From the NCBI GenBank assembly GCA_039679855.1, contig JBDKUE010000099.1:1-25546 (forward strand): a stretch of DNA of 25,546 nt, given 5' to 3'. The DNA is from UBA5314 sp039679855. Lineage in GTDB: Bacteria > Bacillota > Syntrophomonadia > Syntrophomonadales > Syntrophomonadaceae. The translations under genes and the position numbers were made by a program. Below are positions 1 through 6,983 of the stretch, in pieces. Under the pieces are notes generated by a model, which was given only the letters and a program-made list of their open reading frames with translations, was not told where the DNA came from and did not search any database. How positions within the stretch are numbered: the first letter of the stretch is position 1; every line of letters begins with the position of its first letter.

Positions 1-32
1 TCTTGTTCTGAAAAGGCATTCTTATTACTCAT
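1..32 (-). CDS. 5' end of an unidentified gene, cut by the window edge
   Basis: Read on the minus strand, an ATG at 32-30 follows an AGAGG ribosome binding site with eight bases between. It opens a frame of ten codons (MSNKNAFSEQ) before the window ends. Nothing can be said about function from ten residues. It lies downstream of and in the same orientation as the cupin gene, but the 213-base gap holds a large inverted repeat, so it probably has its own promoter. Confidence 0.5.
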   Translation of the reverse strand, partial: MSNKNAFSEQ

Positions 33-70
33 TTTGGGTTCCTCTTTCTAAACTTCCATTGCTTCTTTAA

Positions 71-143
71 GTATATTCGAAAAACAAGCCATTTTTCCTA
101 TACAAGGGAAAAACGGCTAGGGATACATTCTATTCGAATATAC
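71..143. repeat. Nested inverted repeat, operator-like
   Basis: An exact 11-base inverted repeat, GTATATTCGAA at 71-81 and TTCGAATATAC at 133-143, encloses a second inverted repeat (GCC-A-TTTTTCC at about 88-98 against GGAAAAA-C-GGC at about 107-117). The right outer arm itself contains the 10-base palindrome TATTCGAATA (131-140). It sits just upstream of the minus-strand gene that starts at 32. It could be two operator copies for one regulator or a structured leader; the regulator is unknown. Confidence 0.5.
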
Positions 144-245
144 AAATCCGTGGTAAGAAATTGAAACCTCCAATGTCCAGCTCCACACACCTGACTGATT
201 TTCAAGAGTTTACCATGGCTGGCCTATTGCTAATCATGATTAGTC

Positions 246-587
246 TTAATTTTCTTTGATAGCGCTTTTCTTGGTGTTGGGGACTTTTATGACATAAAAA
301 GAAAACGGGCAGTTCTGATCAGCAGCCAGTCCATGGGGAATTTGCGCCGGGCTGATGATAATGTCGCCGGTCTCCACGACCCGGGTTTCCACGCCAATGG
401 TGACCGTTCCCTTGCCCTCTATGACTTGAAATAGAACATCGACCGGAGTTTTATGAGAGGGGACCTTTTCCCCCGGCTCCAGAATCAGGTTGATAATGCC
501 CACGTCAGGTAGATCTACCACTTGTTTTCCCTTAACCCCCCATCCGGTTTGCATAACGGGCAGGTCTACTACTTTAATAATGTCCAT
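246..587 (-). CDS. Small cupin-domain protein
   Basis: This is a 113-residue single-domain cupin, a small beta-barrel fold that usually binds a metal or small ligand. The centre shows the cupin pattern: PGEKVPSHKTPVDVLFQVIEG (about residues 38-58) has the first-motif layout with one His, and the stretch around GDIIISPAQIPHGL (about 73-86) matches motif 2 with its final His. Motif 1 has fewer His and Glu ligands than metal-binding cupins, so metal binding is uncertain. The start is well supported by AGGAGG seven bases upstream. It lies 171 bases downstream of hcp on the same strand, beyond a strong hairpin, so cotranscription is doubtful. Small cupins of this type often accompany anaerobic redox genes, but no specific substrate can be named. 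Confidence 0.85.
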   Translation of the reverse strand: MDIIKVVDLPVMQTGWGVKGKQVVDLPDVGIINLILEPGEKVPSHKTPVDVLFQVIEGKGTVTIGVETRVVETGDIIISPAQIPHGLAADQNCPFSFYVIKVPNTKKSAIKEN

Positions 588-687
588 AGCGGTGCACCTC
601 CTAAATTTTGGTGAAAATAGTATAACAATAAGATCTGATTAAGGCCGGATTGAAATGGCCGGTGTATTGATAGGAATGAGTGTTTGT

Positions 688-723
688 GGGGGACCTTGAG
701 CCGCTTTCGCCCCGGGGTCCCCC
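688..723 (-). terminator. Strong GC hairpin downstream of hcp
   Basis: GGGGGACC at 688-695 pairs perfectly with GGTCCCCC at 716-723, and the loop can fold further. It lies 35 bases after the hcp stop codon. No T-run follows on either strand, so it may be an inefficient terminator or an mRNA 3'-end stabiliser rather than a classical intrinsic terminator. Confidence 0.45.
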
Positions 724-758
724 GGATATTATTACATCGGTTCCAAAGAGTCAGAGGG

Positions 759-2324
759 TTATTGTAAAATTTTAGCCAGGTCTTCTTCCGGGGTTGAGAT
801 CGGGGTCAGGTTGAATTTATCCACCAGCACGCTCAGAACGGTTGGCGAGAAGAAAGCCGGAATCGACGGCCCGACATATATATTCTTGATCCCCAGGGCC
901 AGCAGGGTTAAGAGGATGCTGACCGCTTTTTGTTCATACCAGGAGAGCACCAGGGTCAAAGGCAGTTCGTTGACGCCGCATTTGAATGCTCCAGCCAGGG
1001 CCAGGGCCACCTGAATGGCGGAATAGGCGTCGTTGCACTGCCCCATATCCATAAGGCGAGGCAGACCGCCGATCTCGCCGATGTCCAGGTCATTGAAACG
1101 GTATTTGCCACAGGCCAGGGTAAGGACCACCGTATCCGGGGGCGTCTTTTTCACGAATTCGGTGTAGTAATTCCGGCCTGCCTTGGCGCCGTCACAGCCG
1201 CCCACCAGGAAGAAGTGCTTAATGGCTCCGGCCTTGACGGCATCGATCACTTTATCGGCAACCCCCAGAACGGTGTTCCGGGCAAATCCGGTCAGCAGTT
1301 CCTTCCCGCCGTTGATTCCGGTAAAGGCTCTGTCTTCCGGGTACCCGCCCAGTTCCAGGGCTTTATTGATCAAGGGGGTGAAATCCTTTTTCCCATCCGG
1401 TCCTTCCGGAATATGGGGCATCCCCGGATAGCCTACCGCGGAAGTGGTAAAAACCCGGTCGCTGTAGCTTGCTTTGGGTACCATTAGACAGTTTGTAGTA
1501 TAGAAAATAGGTGCCGGGAGATCCGCAAATTCCTTTTGCTGGCTCTGCCAGGCGGTTCCAAAGTTGCCTTTCAGATGGCTGTATTTTTTCAGTTCCGGAT
1601 AGGCGTGGGCGGGCAGCATTTCCCCGTGGGTGTAGATGTTTATGCCTTTGCCTTCGGTCTGTTCCAAAAGCATTTTAAGGTCCAGGAGGTCATGGCCGGT
1701 TATTACGATGAACGGCCCTTTTTCCACCTGCATGGTTACCCTGGTCGGCTGCGGATGGCCGAAGGCCGAGGTATTGGCTTCATCCAGGACGGCCATGCAT
1801 TTCAGGTTCGCACTGCCGAATTCCATTAGGAGATCCAGCCAGCCCTCCACCGAATGCTCGGCACCTACGGCCCGCATTCCTTTATAGAACCAGGCAGTAA
1901 CATCGGCATCGGTTTTGCCTAAAAGGTAGGCATGCAATGCATAGGCTGCCATTCCGCGCACGCCTAGCAGCAGGGTGGAGCGCAGGGAAACGACATCCGG
2001 GTCGCCGCTCCACAGCGCATCTGCCGCATAATCCTCGGCACCGCCCAGTTTTTCTTTCTCAGCGTGCACCATTTCAACATAGGCATCAATGCGGGCAGGA
2101 TCAAAGTTGACGTTGGTGAGTGTGGCAAACAGGCCTTCGATCATCACTTGATCAGCTGATTTACCGGGTGTCTTTCCTTCCGCCGCCCGGGCCAGGCCTA
2201 TCAGGGCGCCGGTAAGAACATCCTGCTTGTAAGAAAGCTCCGGTTGTTTACCGCAAGTTCCGATTTTAACGCATCCCTTGCCGCCCGCGGTTTGTTCACA
2301 TTGAAAACAAAACATTTCACTCAT
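759..2324 (-). CDS. hcp: Hybrid-cluster protein (hydroxylamine reductase), class I
   Basis: This is a 521-residue hybrid-cluster protein. The family reduces hydroxylamine in vitro and is regarded as a nitric oxide reductase and S-nitrosylation enzyme in anaerobes; it acts in the cytoplasm. The N-terminal cysteines C6, C9, C18 and C24 have the C-x2-C-x8-C-x5-C spacing of class I proteins, which carry a [4Fe-4S] cluster there. All expected hybrid-cluster ligands are present in order: H211 (GHDL), E235 (HGEM), C279 (TTNC), C377 (GGCD, the persulfide position), C405 (LACGKYRF), C430 (MGQC), E464 and K466 (WYEQK). It therefore looks fully active. The start is fixed by GAGGAGG about eight bases upstream. 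It follows the frdX-like gene by 122 bases on the same strand, a hcp-frdX pairing known from Clostridia under HcpR control. Confidence 0.97.
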   Translation of the reverse strand: MSEMFCFQCEQTAGGKGCVKIGTCGKQPELSYKQDVLTGALIGLARAAEGKTPGKSADQVMIEGLFATLTNVNFDPARIDAYVEMVHAEKEKLGGAEDYAADALWSGDPDVVSLRSTLLLGVRGMAAYALHAYLLGKTDADVTAWFYKGMRAVGAEHSVEGWLDLLMEFGSANLKCMAVLDEANTSAFGHPQPTRVTMQVEKGPFIVITGHDLLDLKMLLEQTEGKGINIYTHGEMLPAHAYPELKKYSHLKGNFGTAWQSQQKEFADLPAPIFYTTNCLMVPKASYSDRVFTTSAVGYPGMPHIPEGPDGKKDFTPLINKALELGGYPEDRAFTGINGGKELLTGFARNTVLGVADKVIDAVKAGAIKHFFLVGGCDGAKAGRNYYTEFVKKTPPDTVVLTLACGKYRFNDLDIGEIGGLPRLMDMGQCNDAYSAIQVALALAGAFKCGVNELPLTLVLSWYEQKAVSILLTLLALGIKNIYVGPSIPAFFSPTVLSVLVDKFNLTPISTPEEDLAKILQ

Positions 2325-2446
2325 TTGCTTTTCCTCCTCTATATTGATGTCGATTTGGCATGCTTAGCAAATTTAATGGTTTCCCCGGTCATACGAGTTA
2401 TTTAACCAAATTCCCATTAGTTGTATAGATGCCGGGCTTCTACACC

Positions 2447-3169
2447 TTAGTCTTCTCGAATACTGCCATCGGTATTGATGGTAACCACCTGCCAGGGGAT
2501 CATTTTGCCGCTGCCCACCAGGGCTCTTTTCACGGCCTCTGCTATACCGCCGCAGCAGGGCACTTCCATTCTCAAAACGGTCACGCTTTTGATCTCATGG
2601 CCGCGCAAAATCTGGGTAAGCTTCTCTGAGTAATCCCCCTCATCCAGCTTGGGACAGCCGATCAGGGTTATCTTATTTCTCATAAATTCCTGATGTATAT
2701 TCGCATAAGCGAAAGCAGTGCAGTCAGCTGCGATCAACAAGTGAGCATTGTCTAAATACGGTGCGTTAAACGGCACCAGCTTGATCTGGCAAGGCCACTG
2801 ACGAAGCTGGGACGTGAGGAGCGGGGCTGCCGGTAATTTAATACCTTGAATAGCTTGCGGCCTTTCAATGGTCCGGGCGTGGCTTCCGGCGCAGCCGCAT
2901 TCCAGAGTCCCCGGGATGGCCTGCACCTTCGATTTCTCGATATGGCTTTTAACGGCTGCTTCATCAAAGTCAGCCGCATCTCTTTCTTCCAGAGTAATAG
3001 CATCCTGGGGACATTCGGGAAGGCAAGCGCCCAGCCCGTCGCAATAAGATTCGGTAATAAGCTCGGCCTTGCCGTCAACCAGCTGCAAAGCCCCCTCGTG
3101 ACAGGCTTGAATGCACAATCCGCAGCCGTCGCATTTATCGCGATCTATTTTGACAATATTTCGTTTCAT
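2447..3169 (-). CDS. frdX: 4Fe-4S ferredoxin-like partner of Hcp (FrdX-like)
   Basis: This 240-residue cytoplasmic protein begins with a two-cluster ferredoxin module. The first cluster has the full pattern C13-x2-C16-x2-C19-x3-C23. The second reads C43-x5-C49-x3-C53-P, so the usual second Cys (position 46) is Leu and one cluster has only three conventional Cys ligands. The remainder (about 80-240) is a separate Cys-bearing region with C91-G-C93, C127, C150, C172 (IGCPKLDE) and the pair C205-C206 (VPCCGG). This architecture is typical of the ferredoxin-like genes next to hcp in Clostridia, where the protein is presumed to pass electrons to Hcp. It is the first gene after the divergent promoter region and is followed by hcp. 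The symbol follows comparative-genomics usage; biochemical function is inferred. Confidence 0.88.
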   Translation of the reverse strand: MKRNIVKIDRDKCDGCGLCIQACHEGALQLVDGKAELITESYCDGLGACLPECPQDAITLEERDAADFDEAAVKSHIEKSKVQAIPGTLECGCAGSHARTIERPQAIQGIKLPAAPLLTSQLRQWPCQIKLVPFNAPYLDNAHLLIAADCTAFAYANIHQEFMRNKITLIGCPKLDEGDYSEKLTQILRGHEIKSVTVLRMEVPCCGGIAEAVKRALVGSGKMIPWQVVTINTDGSIRED

Positions 3170-3216
3170 CCTAAGACCCCCTCTCTCCAGGGTTTGTTTC
3201 TGGATTTTATGAAATC

Positions 3217-3259
3217 AGTATACTAAAATAGGGTAAAGTATTCGGTAGCCATAGCTACC
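3217..3259 (-). promoter_or_regulatory. Divergent promoter with Crp/Fnr-type operator
   Basis: The palindrome AGTATACT (3217-3224) provides a -10 hexamer TATACT on both strands. On the minus strand the hexamer occupies 3222-3217 and predicts an frdX start point near 3210. The dyad GGTAGC-CATA-GCTACC (3244-3259) is a 6-4-6 inverted repeat centred at 3251.5, which is 41.5 bases upstream of that start. This is the classical class II activator position for Crp/Fnr proteins. No good minus-strand -35 is visible, as expected for an activated promoter. On the plus strand the same dyad lies just downstream of the predicted hcpR start (about 3231), consistent with autorepression. The binding protein is inferred to be the neighbouring regulator. 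Confidence 0.65.
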
Positions 3260-3278
3260 AAAAATGAGGTGCCCGTAT

Positions 3279-3971
3279 TTGTTTGCAAAATTTTTACCGG
3301 TTTTAATGAGAACATCATTGTTTCGGGATATAGCTTCTGACGACCTAAACACGATGTTAAACTGCCTTCAGCCCAAACTGCGTAAATTTAAGAAGAACAG
3401 CTATATCGCCACAGCCGGCGACCACTTTGAGAGCCTGGGCATCCTGCTTTCCGGCCAGGCCTCCCTGATCAAGGAAAACGCGGCTGGAGACCGGCTGATG
3501 ATGGCGATTCTCAAGCCGGGCGACATCTTTGGCGAATCGGCGGTGTTTTCCGGCAACTCCGTCTGGCCGGCTACGGTTGTAGCCCAGGAGGCCTGCCAGG
3601 TTATGTTCCTGCCCAAGCAAAAGATCCTGGGTGAATGCGCCAACCTTTGCTCCTGGCATCATACGATAATTGAAAATATGCTAAAAGATGTTTCCGATAA
3701 GGTGCTCAGGCTCAACCAAAAGATTGAATACCTGTCCATGAAAAGCATGCGGGGGAAACTCAGTTCCTTTTTGCTGGAGCAGTATAAAATGATCGGCCAA
3801 CCTGAATTTTTGCTGCCGATGAAGCGCAACGAAATGGCCGATTTTCTCAATGTTTCCCGGCCCTCCATGTCCCGTGAATTATGCCGGATGCGGGATGAAG
3901 GAGTCATCGATTTTGACCGGTCGTCTATTCAGATCAAGGATGTGGACTTATTAAAAAGCATGGTTGAATAA
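3279..3971 (+). CDS. hcpR: Crp/Fnr-family transcriptional regulator (HcpR-like)
   Basis: This is a 230-residue regulator with an N-terminal cyclic-nucleotide-binding-like beta-barrel (about 15-120, including the KPGDIFGE loop), a dimerisation helix (about 125-165) and a C-terminal winged helix-turn-helix (about 180-215) with recognition helix VSRPSMSREL. There is no FNR-type N-terminal Cys cluster, so it is not an FNR oxygen sensor. Related HcpR proteins sense nitrosative stress, in some cases through heme. I chose the TTG at 3279 because GAGGTG lies seven bases upstream; an in-frame ATG at 3264 has no ribosome binding site and would add five residues. It is divergent from frdX-hcp, and the 6-4-6 dyad between them fits activation of frdX-hcp and control of its own gene. 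Assignment to HcpR rests on context. Confidence 0.85.
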   Translation: MFAKFLPVLMRTSLFRDIASDDLNTMLNCLQPKLRKFKKNSYIATAGDHFESLGILLSGQASLIKENAAGDRLMMAILKPGDIFGESAVFSGNSVWPATVVAQEACQVMFLPKQKILGECANLCSWHHTIIENMLKDVSDKVLRLNQKIEYLSMKSMRGKLSSFLLEQYKMIGQPEFLLPMKRNEMADFLNVSRPSMSRELCRMRDEGVIDFDRSSIQIKDVDLLKSMVE

Positions 3972-3992
3972 AATATGAGGGGGAGCCTGAAA

Positions 3993-4241
3993 ATGATAAA
4001 AGTTGGTATATTGGGGGCTTCAGGGTACATGGGGGGAGAGGCCTTGCGCGTATTGTCCGAGCATCCCCAGGTTGAAGTGGTCTGGGCCACCAGCCGCAGC
4101 CAGAATCCAGCTGAGTACTATCACCGCAATTTCTATGGTTCAAATATAAAGTTCATCAGTCCGGAGCATATAACCCCCTGTGATGCCGTATTTGTGGCTT
4201 TGCCGACCGGACATGCAGGTTCGTTCTATGATGGAACATAA
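3993..4241 (+). pseudogene. argC: N-terminal fragment of N-acetyl-gamma-glutamyl-phosphate reductase (argC)
   Basis: The 82-residue frame starts with the Rossmann motif GILGASGYMGGEALRVL and continues through ATSRS and DAVFVALPTG, the beginning of the ArgC/LysY NADPH-binding domain. The family is about 340 residues long, and this frame stops just after the first beta-alpha units, before the catalytic Cys and His. The last residues (SFYDGT) no longer look like ArgC, so the 3' part has been lost, most likely by a deletion or rearrangement around 4215-4241. The start at 3993 is preceded by GGGGGAG and lies 22 bases after the regulator gene. The end overlaps the 3' end of the convergent RDD gene by 16 bases. 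No enzyme activity is expected. Confidence 0.8.
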
Positions 4242-4771
4242 ATCCTAACTAGTGATAAAACAAAGGCAACAATAAATAGGAAGGCAAAAAGTAGAACGAC
4301 AGCCATTAACAGTTTTAATATGCTGAGCTTCCGGTGGTCCACCCGATATCCACAGCGACGATCCCAGGTGGTGCTGCCCTGATTGATCAATTTTTTCATG
4401 GCCATCAAGGCAGTTAATAAAGATATTAAGGGAATCGTTACGGCCAAACCTTCGGTTGTACTTCTAAACGACCTGAACACTGCGGTCCGGTAGGTAAAAG
4501 CCTTTGTTTTTACCGGCACAACCCGGGTGTTCAACAGCCATTTGCCGGGAGTAGTGCCAAACCGGTGCAGGAGGGCTGCTTCGTAGAATATCCACACGGC
4601 CATGATCGCCAAACCGATAGCCAGCTCTTTGTCCTTTATAATATAAGGTGAAGTTCCGGTTATGTGAATGAGGCCATATATTGCCAAACAGCAAAACATC
4701 CACCATAGATACAGGTCAATAATTTTAGCCCCAAAGCGCACCCACGGTCTAACCTGGCTGTCCTCAGGCAA
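4226..4771 (-). CDS. RDD-family integral membrane protein
   Basis: This is a roughly 181-residue membrane protein with the RDD signature: an early Arg followed by the first helix (RPWVRFGAKIIDLYLWW), then TTPGKWLL after the second helix. About four hydrophobic segments are visible. RDD proteins are widespread and mostly of unknown function; some have been linked to ion or small-molecule transport. The TTG at 4771 is preferred because GGGGGTG lies seven bases upstream; a GTG at 4795 would add eight residues but lacks a ribosome binding site. The 3' end overlaps the argC remnant, so the breakpoint that destroyed argC may have brought this gene here. It stands alone and is divergent from the next gene. 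Confidence 0.85.
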   Translation of the reverse strand: MPEDSQVRPWVRFGAKIIDLYLWWMFCCLAIYGLIHITGTSPYIIKDKELAIGLAIMAVWIFYEAALLHRFGTTPGKWLLNTRVVPVKTKAFTYRTAVFRSFRSTTEGLAVTIPLISLLTALMAMKKLINQGSTTWDRRCGYRVDHRKLSILKLLMAVVLLFAFLFIVAFVLSLVRIYVPS

Positions 4772-5056
4772 GGCACTACACCCCCCCTCACCCACTTTAT
4801 GATTTAACGCTATCTACTAGACTACCACACCTGATGCCAGAAACCTCCATATTAATTACAGGGTTAAAACCGTCAAGGGGTCTGTTTAAAAATAGTAGAT
4901 GGATTGCGCTATAATAAGGCTATAGTGAACCTTAATTTTACATAAAAGATGTATGCTGGGATGGCCCTGATGGCAATGCTCAAGGAATTGATATGATACG
5001 ATTAATAAAACCTATAAAACTCGACGGGTCGGCAGGGAAGGCGGGTGGATACATAT

Positions 5057-5566
5057 ATGGAAAACCGTTTCGCGAAGTACGTAGAGCTGGCTAAAGAGTA
5101 CAAAATGGTCAATGCCCAAATAATCACCCCGGATGACATCGTTTTTGACAGCAGGGCCATTCTAAAATGCCGTTGGGGCTGCAATGACTTCTTCAAAGAG
5201 GACGTCCGCTGCCACAGCCGGAATACCACTCTCCAGGAAAGAATGGAAATGGTAGGGAAATACCGGAGCATTCTGCTTCTGCATTCCCACAACGCCCGGG
5301 ATATAAGCATTGCCGCTCTCAAAATCGAGCGGGAGGCGTTTAATGACGGTTACTATTTTGCCTTTGCCATGAGGTTCTGCAATTTCTGTGAGACGTGCTC
5401 GGTTGAATCGACCGGGGTTTGTCAATTCCCGGAGAAAGTCCGGCCCTGCGATCAGTCCTTCGGGATGGACATTTTCGCAACCGTCCGGCGGCTGGGTCTG
5501 CCCTGTGAAGTTCTGGCCGGGCATGATGAGACCCAAAACCGGTTTGGATTAGTGCTATTAGATTAG
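5057..5566 (+). CDS. DUF2284-family Cys-rich metal-binding protein
   Basis: This predicted cytoplasmic protein of 169 residues has two Cys groups: C38-x3-C42 with C52 in the N-terminal half, and a ferredoxin-like CNFCETC run (C108, C111, C114) with C122 and C131 in the C-terminal half. The layout, including RPCDQSFGMDIFATVRRLG, matches the DUF2284 family of predicted metal-binding proteins found mainly in anaerobes. The family's usual CPPY element near the first group is replaced by VRCHSR, so it is a divergent member. Function is unknown. The ATG at 5057 has a GGTGGA site seven bases upstream; a GTG at 5045 is an alternative. It is a single-gene unit, with a TATAAT hexamer at 4910-4915 that may be its -10. 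Confidence 0.8.
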   Translation: MENRFAKYVELAKEYKMVNAQIITPDDIVFDSRAILKCRWGCNDFFKEDVRCHSRNTTLQERMEMVGKYRSILLLHSHNARDISIAALKIEREAFNDGYYFAFAMRFCNFCETCSVESTGVCQFPEKVRPCDQSFGMDIFATVRRLGLPCEVLAGHDETQNRFGLVLLD

Positions 5567-5603
5567 ACAGGTATAATCAACATATTAAGGATCTGGAACG
5601 GTC

Positions 5604-5633
5604 TTGATCATTGTCAAATAGGTAAATTATAAT
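5604..5633 (+). promoter_or_regulatory. Promoter of the T-box/ABC transporter operon
   Basis: TTGATC (5604-5609) and TATAAT (5628-5633) are separated by 18 bases, a good sigma-A-type promoter. Transcription would start near 5640, giving a leader of about 330 bases before the lipoprotein gene. An overlapping alternative is TTGTCA (5611-5616) with TAAAAT (5633-5638), 16 bases apart. Confidence 0.6.
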
Positions 5634-5641
5634 AAAATATA

Positions 5642-5945
5642 GTCTAAACACAGGGAAAATATCGTTTTTTGTACCTGTGTGGAGCCCAGTTTAGTTGAAA
5701 CCCGGTGGCGGGGTGTGCACAGATGTCCGCCCGGGGTTGAGCGGAGTTGAGGAGAGGTGAGTAGAGATGTTTTTTTTATTTCATGCCTTCAAGACGTAAG
5801 TGGCGGCTTTAAGCCGTCATACCTGTTTACATTCCAACCATCCAATTATTAAGGTGGTATCGCAGGCAGCGCCTGACTCTACAGGGGGCAGGTTTGATAT
5901 CGGCTGGCTTTCTGCCCACGGGGCGTTGTGGCCTCTTACATCTAT
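5642..5945 (+). promoter_or_regulatory. Structured leader with T-box-type antiterminator
   Basis: The leader contains AAGGTGGTATCGC (5851-5863), a close match to the T-box consensus AGGGTGGNACCGCG. It folds as an antiterminator: AGG 5852-5854 pairs with CCT 5872-5874, CGC 5861-5863 pairs with GCG 5869-5871, and the bulge carries TGGT, which would pair with an uncharged tRNA acceptor end. Upstream are hairpins at 5644-5694 (ACACAGG with CCTGTGT inside), 5699-5738 and 5801-5819, the last resembling stem III. Downstream, GGGCAG 5886-5891 can pair with CTGCCC 5912-5917, but no T-run follows, so control could be translational. A canonical stem I with specifier loop was not found. Consequently the amino acid cannot be read with confidence. 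The bulge TGGT predicts a tRNA with discriminator base A. Confidence 0.6.
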
Positions 5946-5971
5946 TACCAAACATATAAGGAGAGTGTATT

Positions 5972-6949
5972 ATGAAAAAACTACTGGCATTACTGCTCGT
6001 TTTGATATTGGGAATGGCTGCCTTGAGCGGATGCTCCAACAAGACTGCCACCCAGACCAAAAAAGTCTATAAAATCGGTATTGTGCAGCCCATGGATCAT
6101 CCTTCTCTGAACCAGATTCGGGAGACCATCATAGCCGAAATAAAAGCCCAGGGCATGGGAGACAAAGTGGAGATCGTCACCAAAAACGCCAACGGTGACA
6201 TGAACCTCCTGCCCTCTATCATGCAGGAACTGATTAACAGCAATGTTGACATGATTGTTCCCATCGCCACCCCGGCCGCCCAGGCTGCCAAGGGGACCAC
6301 CAAAACTGTGCCGATCGTATTTTCCGCGGTAAGCAATCCGGTGGAAGCGGGCCTGGTTACTTCGTTTGACGCAACTACCGGCAATATTACCGGTGTTTCC
6401 AACTCCATTCCGATAGAGGATATCTTCAAGCTGGCTGCCACCGTAACCCCCAATGCCAAAACCTTCGGTTTCGTGTACAACAGCAGTGAAATAAATTCCA
6501 CCAGCGGCATCAAGAAAGCCAAGGAATATTGCGACAAGAACGGCATCAAATACAAGGAAGCCACCATCACCGGTACGGCTGATGTGCAGCAGGCTGCCTC
6601 TTCGCTGGTCGGCTCGATTGACGCCTTCTTTACCCCCAATGACAATACGGTTGCTTCAGCCATGGCCGTTTATGTCAAGGTGGCCACCGATGCTAAACTG
6701 CCCATCTATGCGGGCGCTGATTCAATGGTTAAAGATGGAGCCCTGGCCACCGTGGGTATTGACTATACCAAGCTGGGCAAACAGACCGCGGCCATGATTA
6801 TCCGCATCGTCAATGGCGGAACCATCAAAGACAACCATGTTGAGCAGGTTGCCGAGTATGCCAATATGATCAATATGGGCACCGCCAACAAGCTGGGCAT
6901 CACCATTTCTGACGAATTGAAGCAGAAGTTCGTGATTCTCGGTCAGTAG
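5972..6949 (+). CDS. ABC transporter substrate-binding lipoprotein (TrpX-like)
   Basis: This is a 325-residue extracytoplasmic solute-binding protein. A lipoprotein signal peptide (KK, hydrophobic core, lipobox LSGC with C21) anchors it to the outer face of the membrane. The mature part shows the two-lobed fold of the ABC substrate-binding family formerly called DUF534: KIGIVQPMDHPSLN opens lobe 1, and VPIVFSAVSNPVEAGLV, FGFVYNSSEINS and FFTPNDNTVASA are typical internal motifs. Family members in Firmicutes are called TrpX when T-box or TRAP control implies tryptophan; other specificities are known or suspected. AAGGAGAG upstream gives the start. It opens a three-gene importer operon and lies just after the T-box-type leader, suggesting amino-acid uptake controlled by tRNA charging. 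Confidence 0.92.
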   Translation: MKKLLALLLVLILGMAALSGCSNKTATQTKKVYKIGIVQPMDHPSLNQIRETIIAEIKAQGMGDKVEIVTKNANGDMNLLPSIMQELINSNVDMIVPIATPAAQAAKGTTKTVPIVFSAVSNPVEAGLVTSFDATTGNITGVSNSIPIEDIFKLAATVTPNAKTFGFVYNSSEINSTSGIKKAKEYCDKNGIKYKEATITGTADVQQAASSLVGSIDAFFTPNDNTVASAMAVYVKVATDAKLPIYAGADSMVKDGALATVGIDYTKLGKQTAAMIIRIVNGGTIKDNHVEQVAEYANMINMGTANKLGITISDELKQKFVILGQ

Positions 6950-6983
6950 ATTTGGTCCGGCATTACAGGGTAAGGGAGATCAT

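Noticed and set aside
930..1487. Long open frame on the plus strand opposite hcp
   Set aside because: It is antisense to a gene whose every cofactor ligand is conserved, has no ribosome binding site and no recognisable motif; a codon-bias shadow.
5770..5777. Run of eight Ts in the importer leader, as for a terminator
   Set aside because: No stable hairpin directly precedes it; it can instead be the loop of a weak stem (5764-5782).
6097..6663. 188-codon minus-strand frame opposite the binding-protein gene
   Set aside because: Antisense shadow of a clear lipoprotein gene; composition follows the complementary codons.
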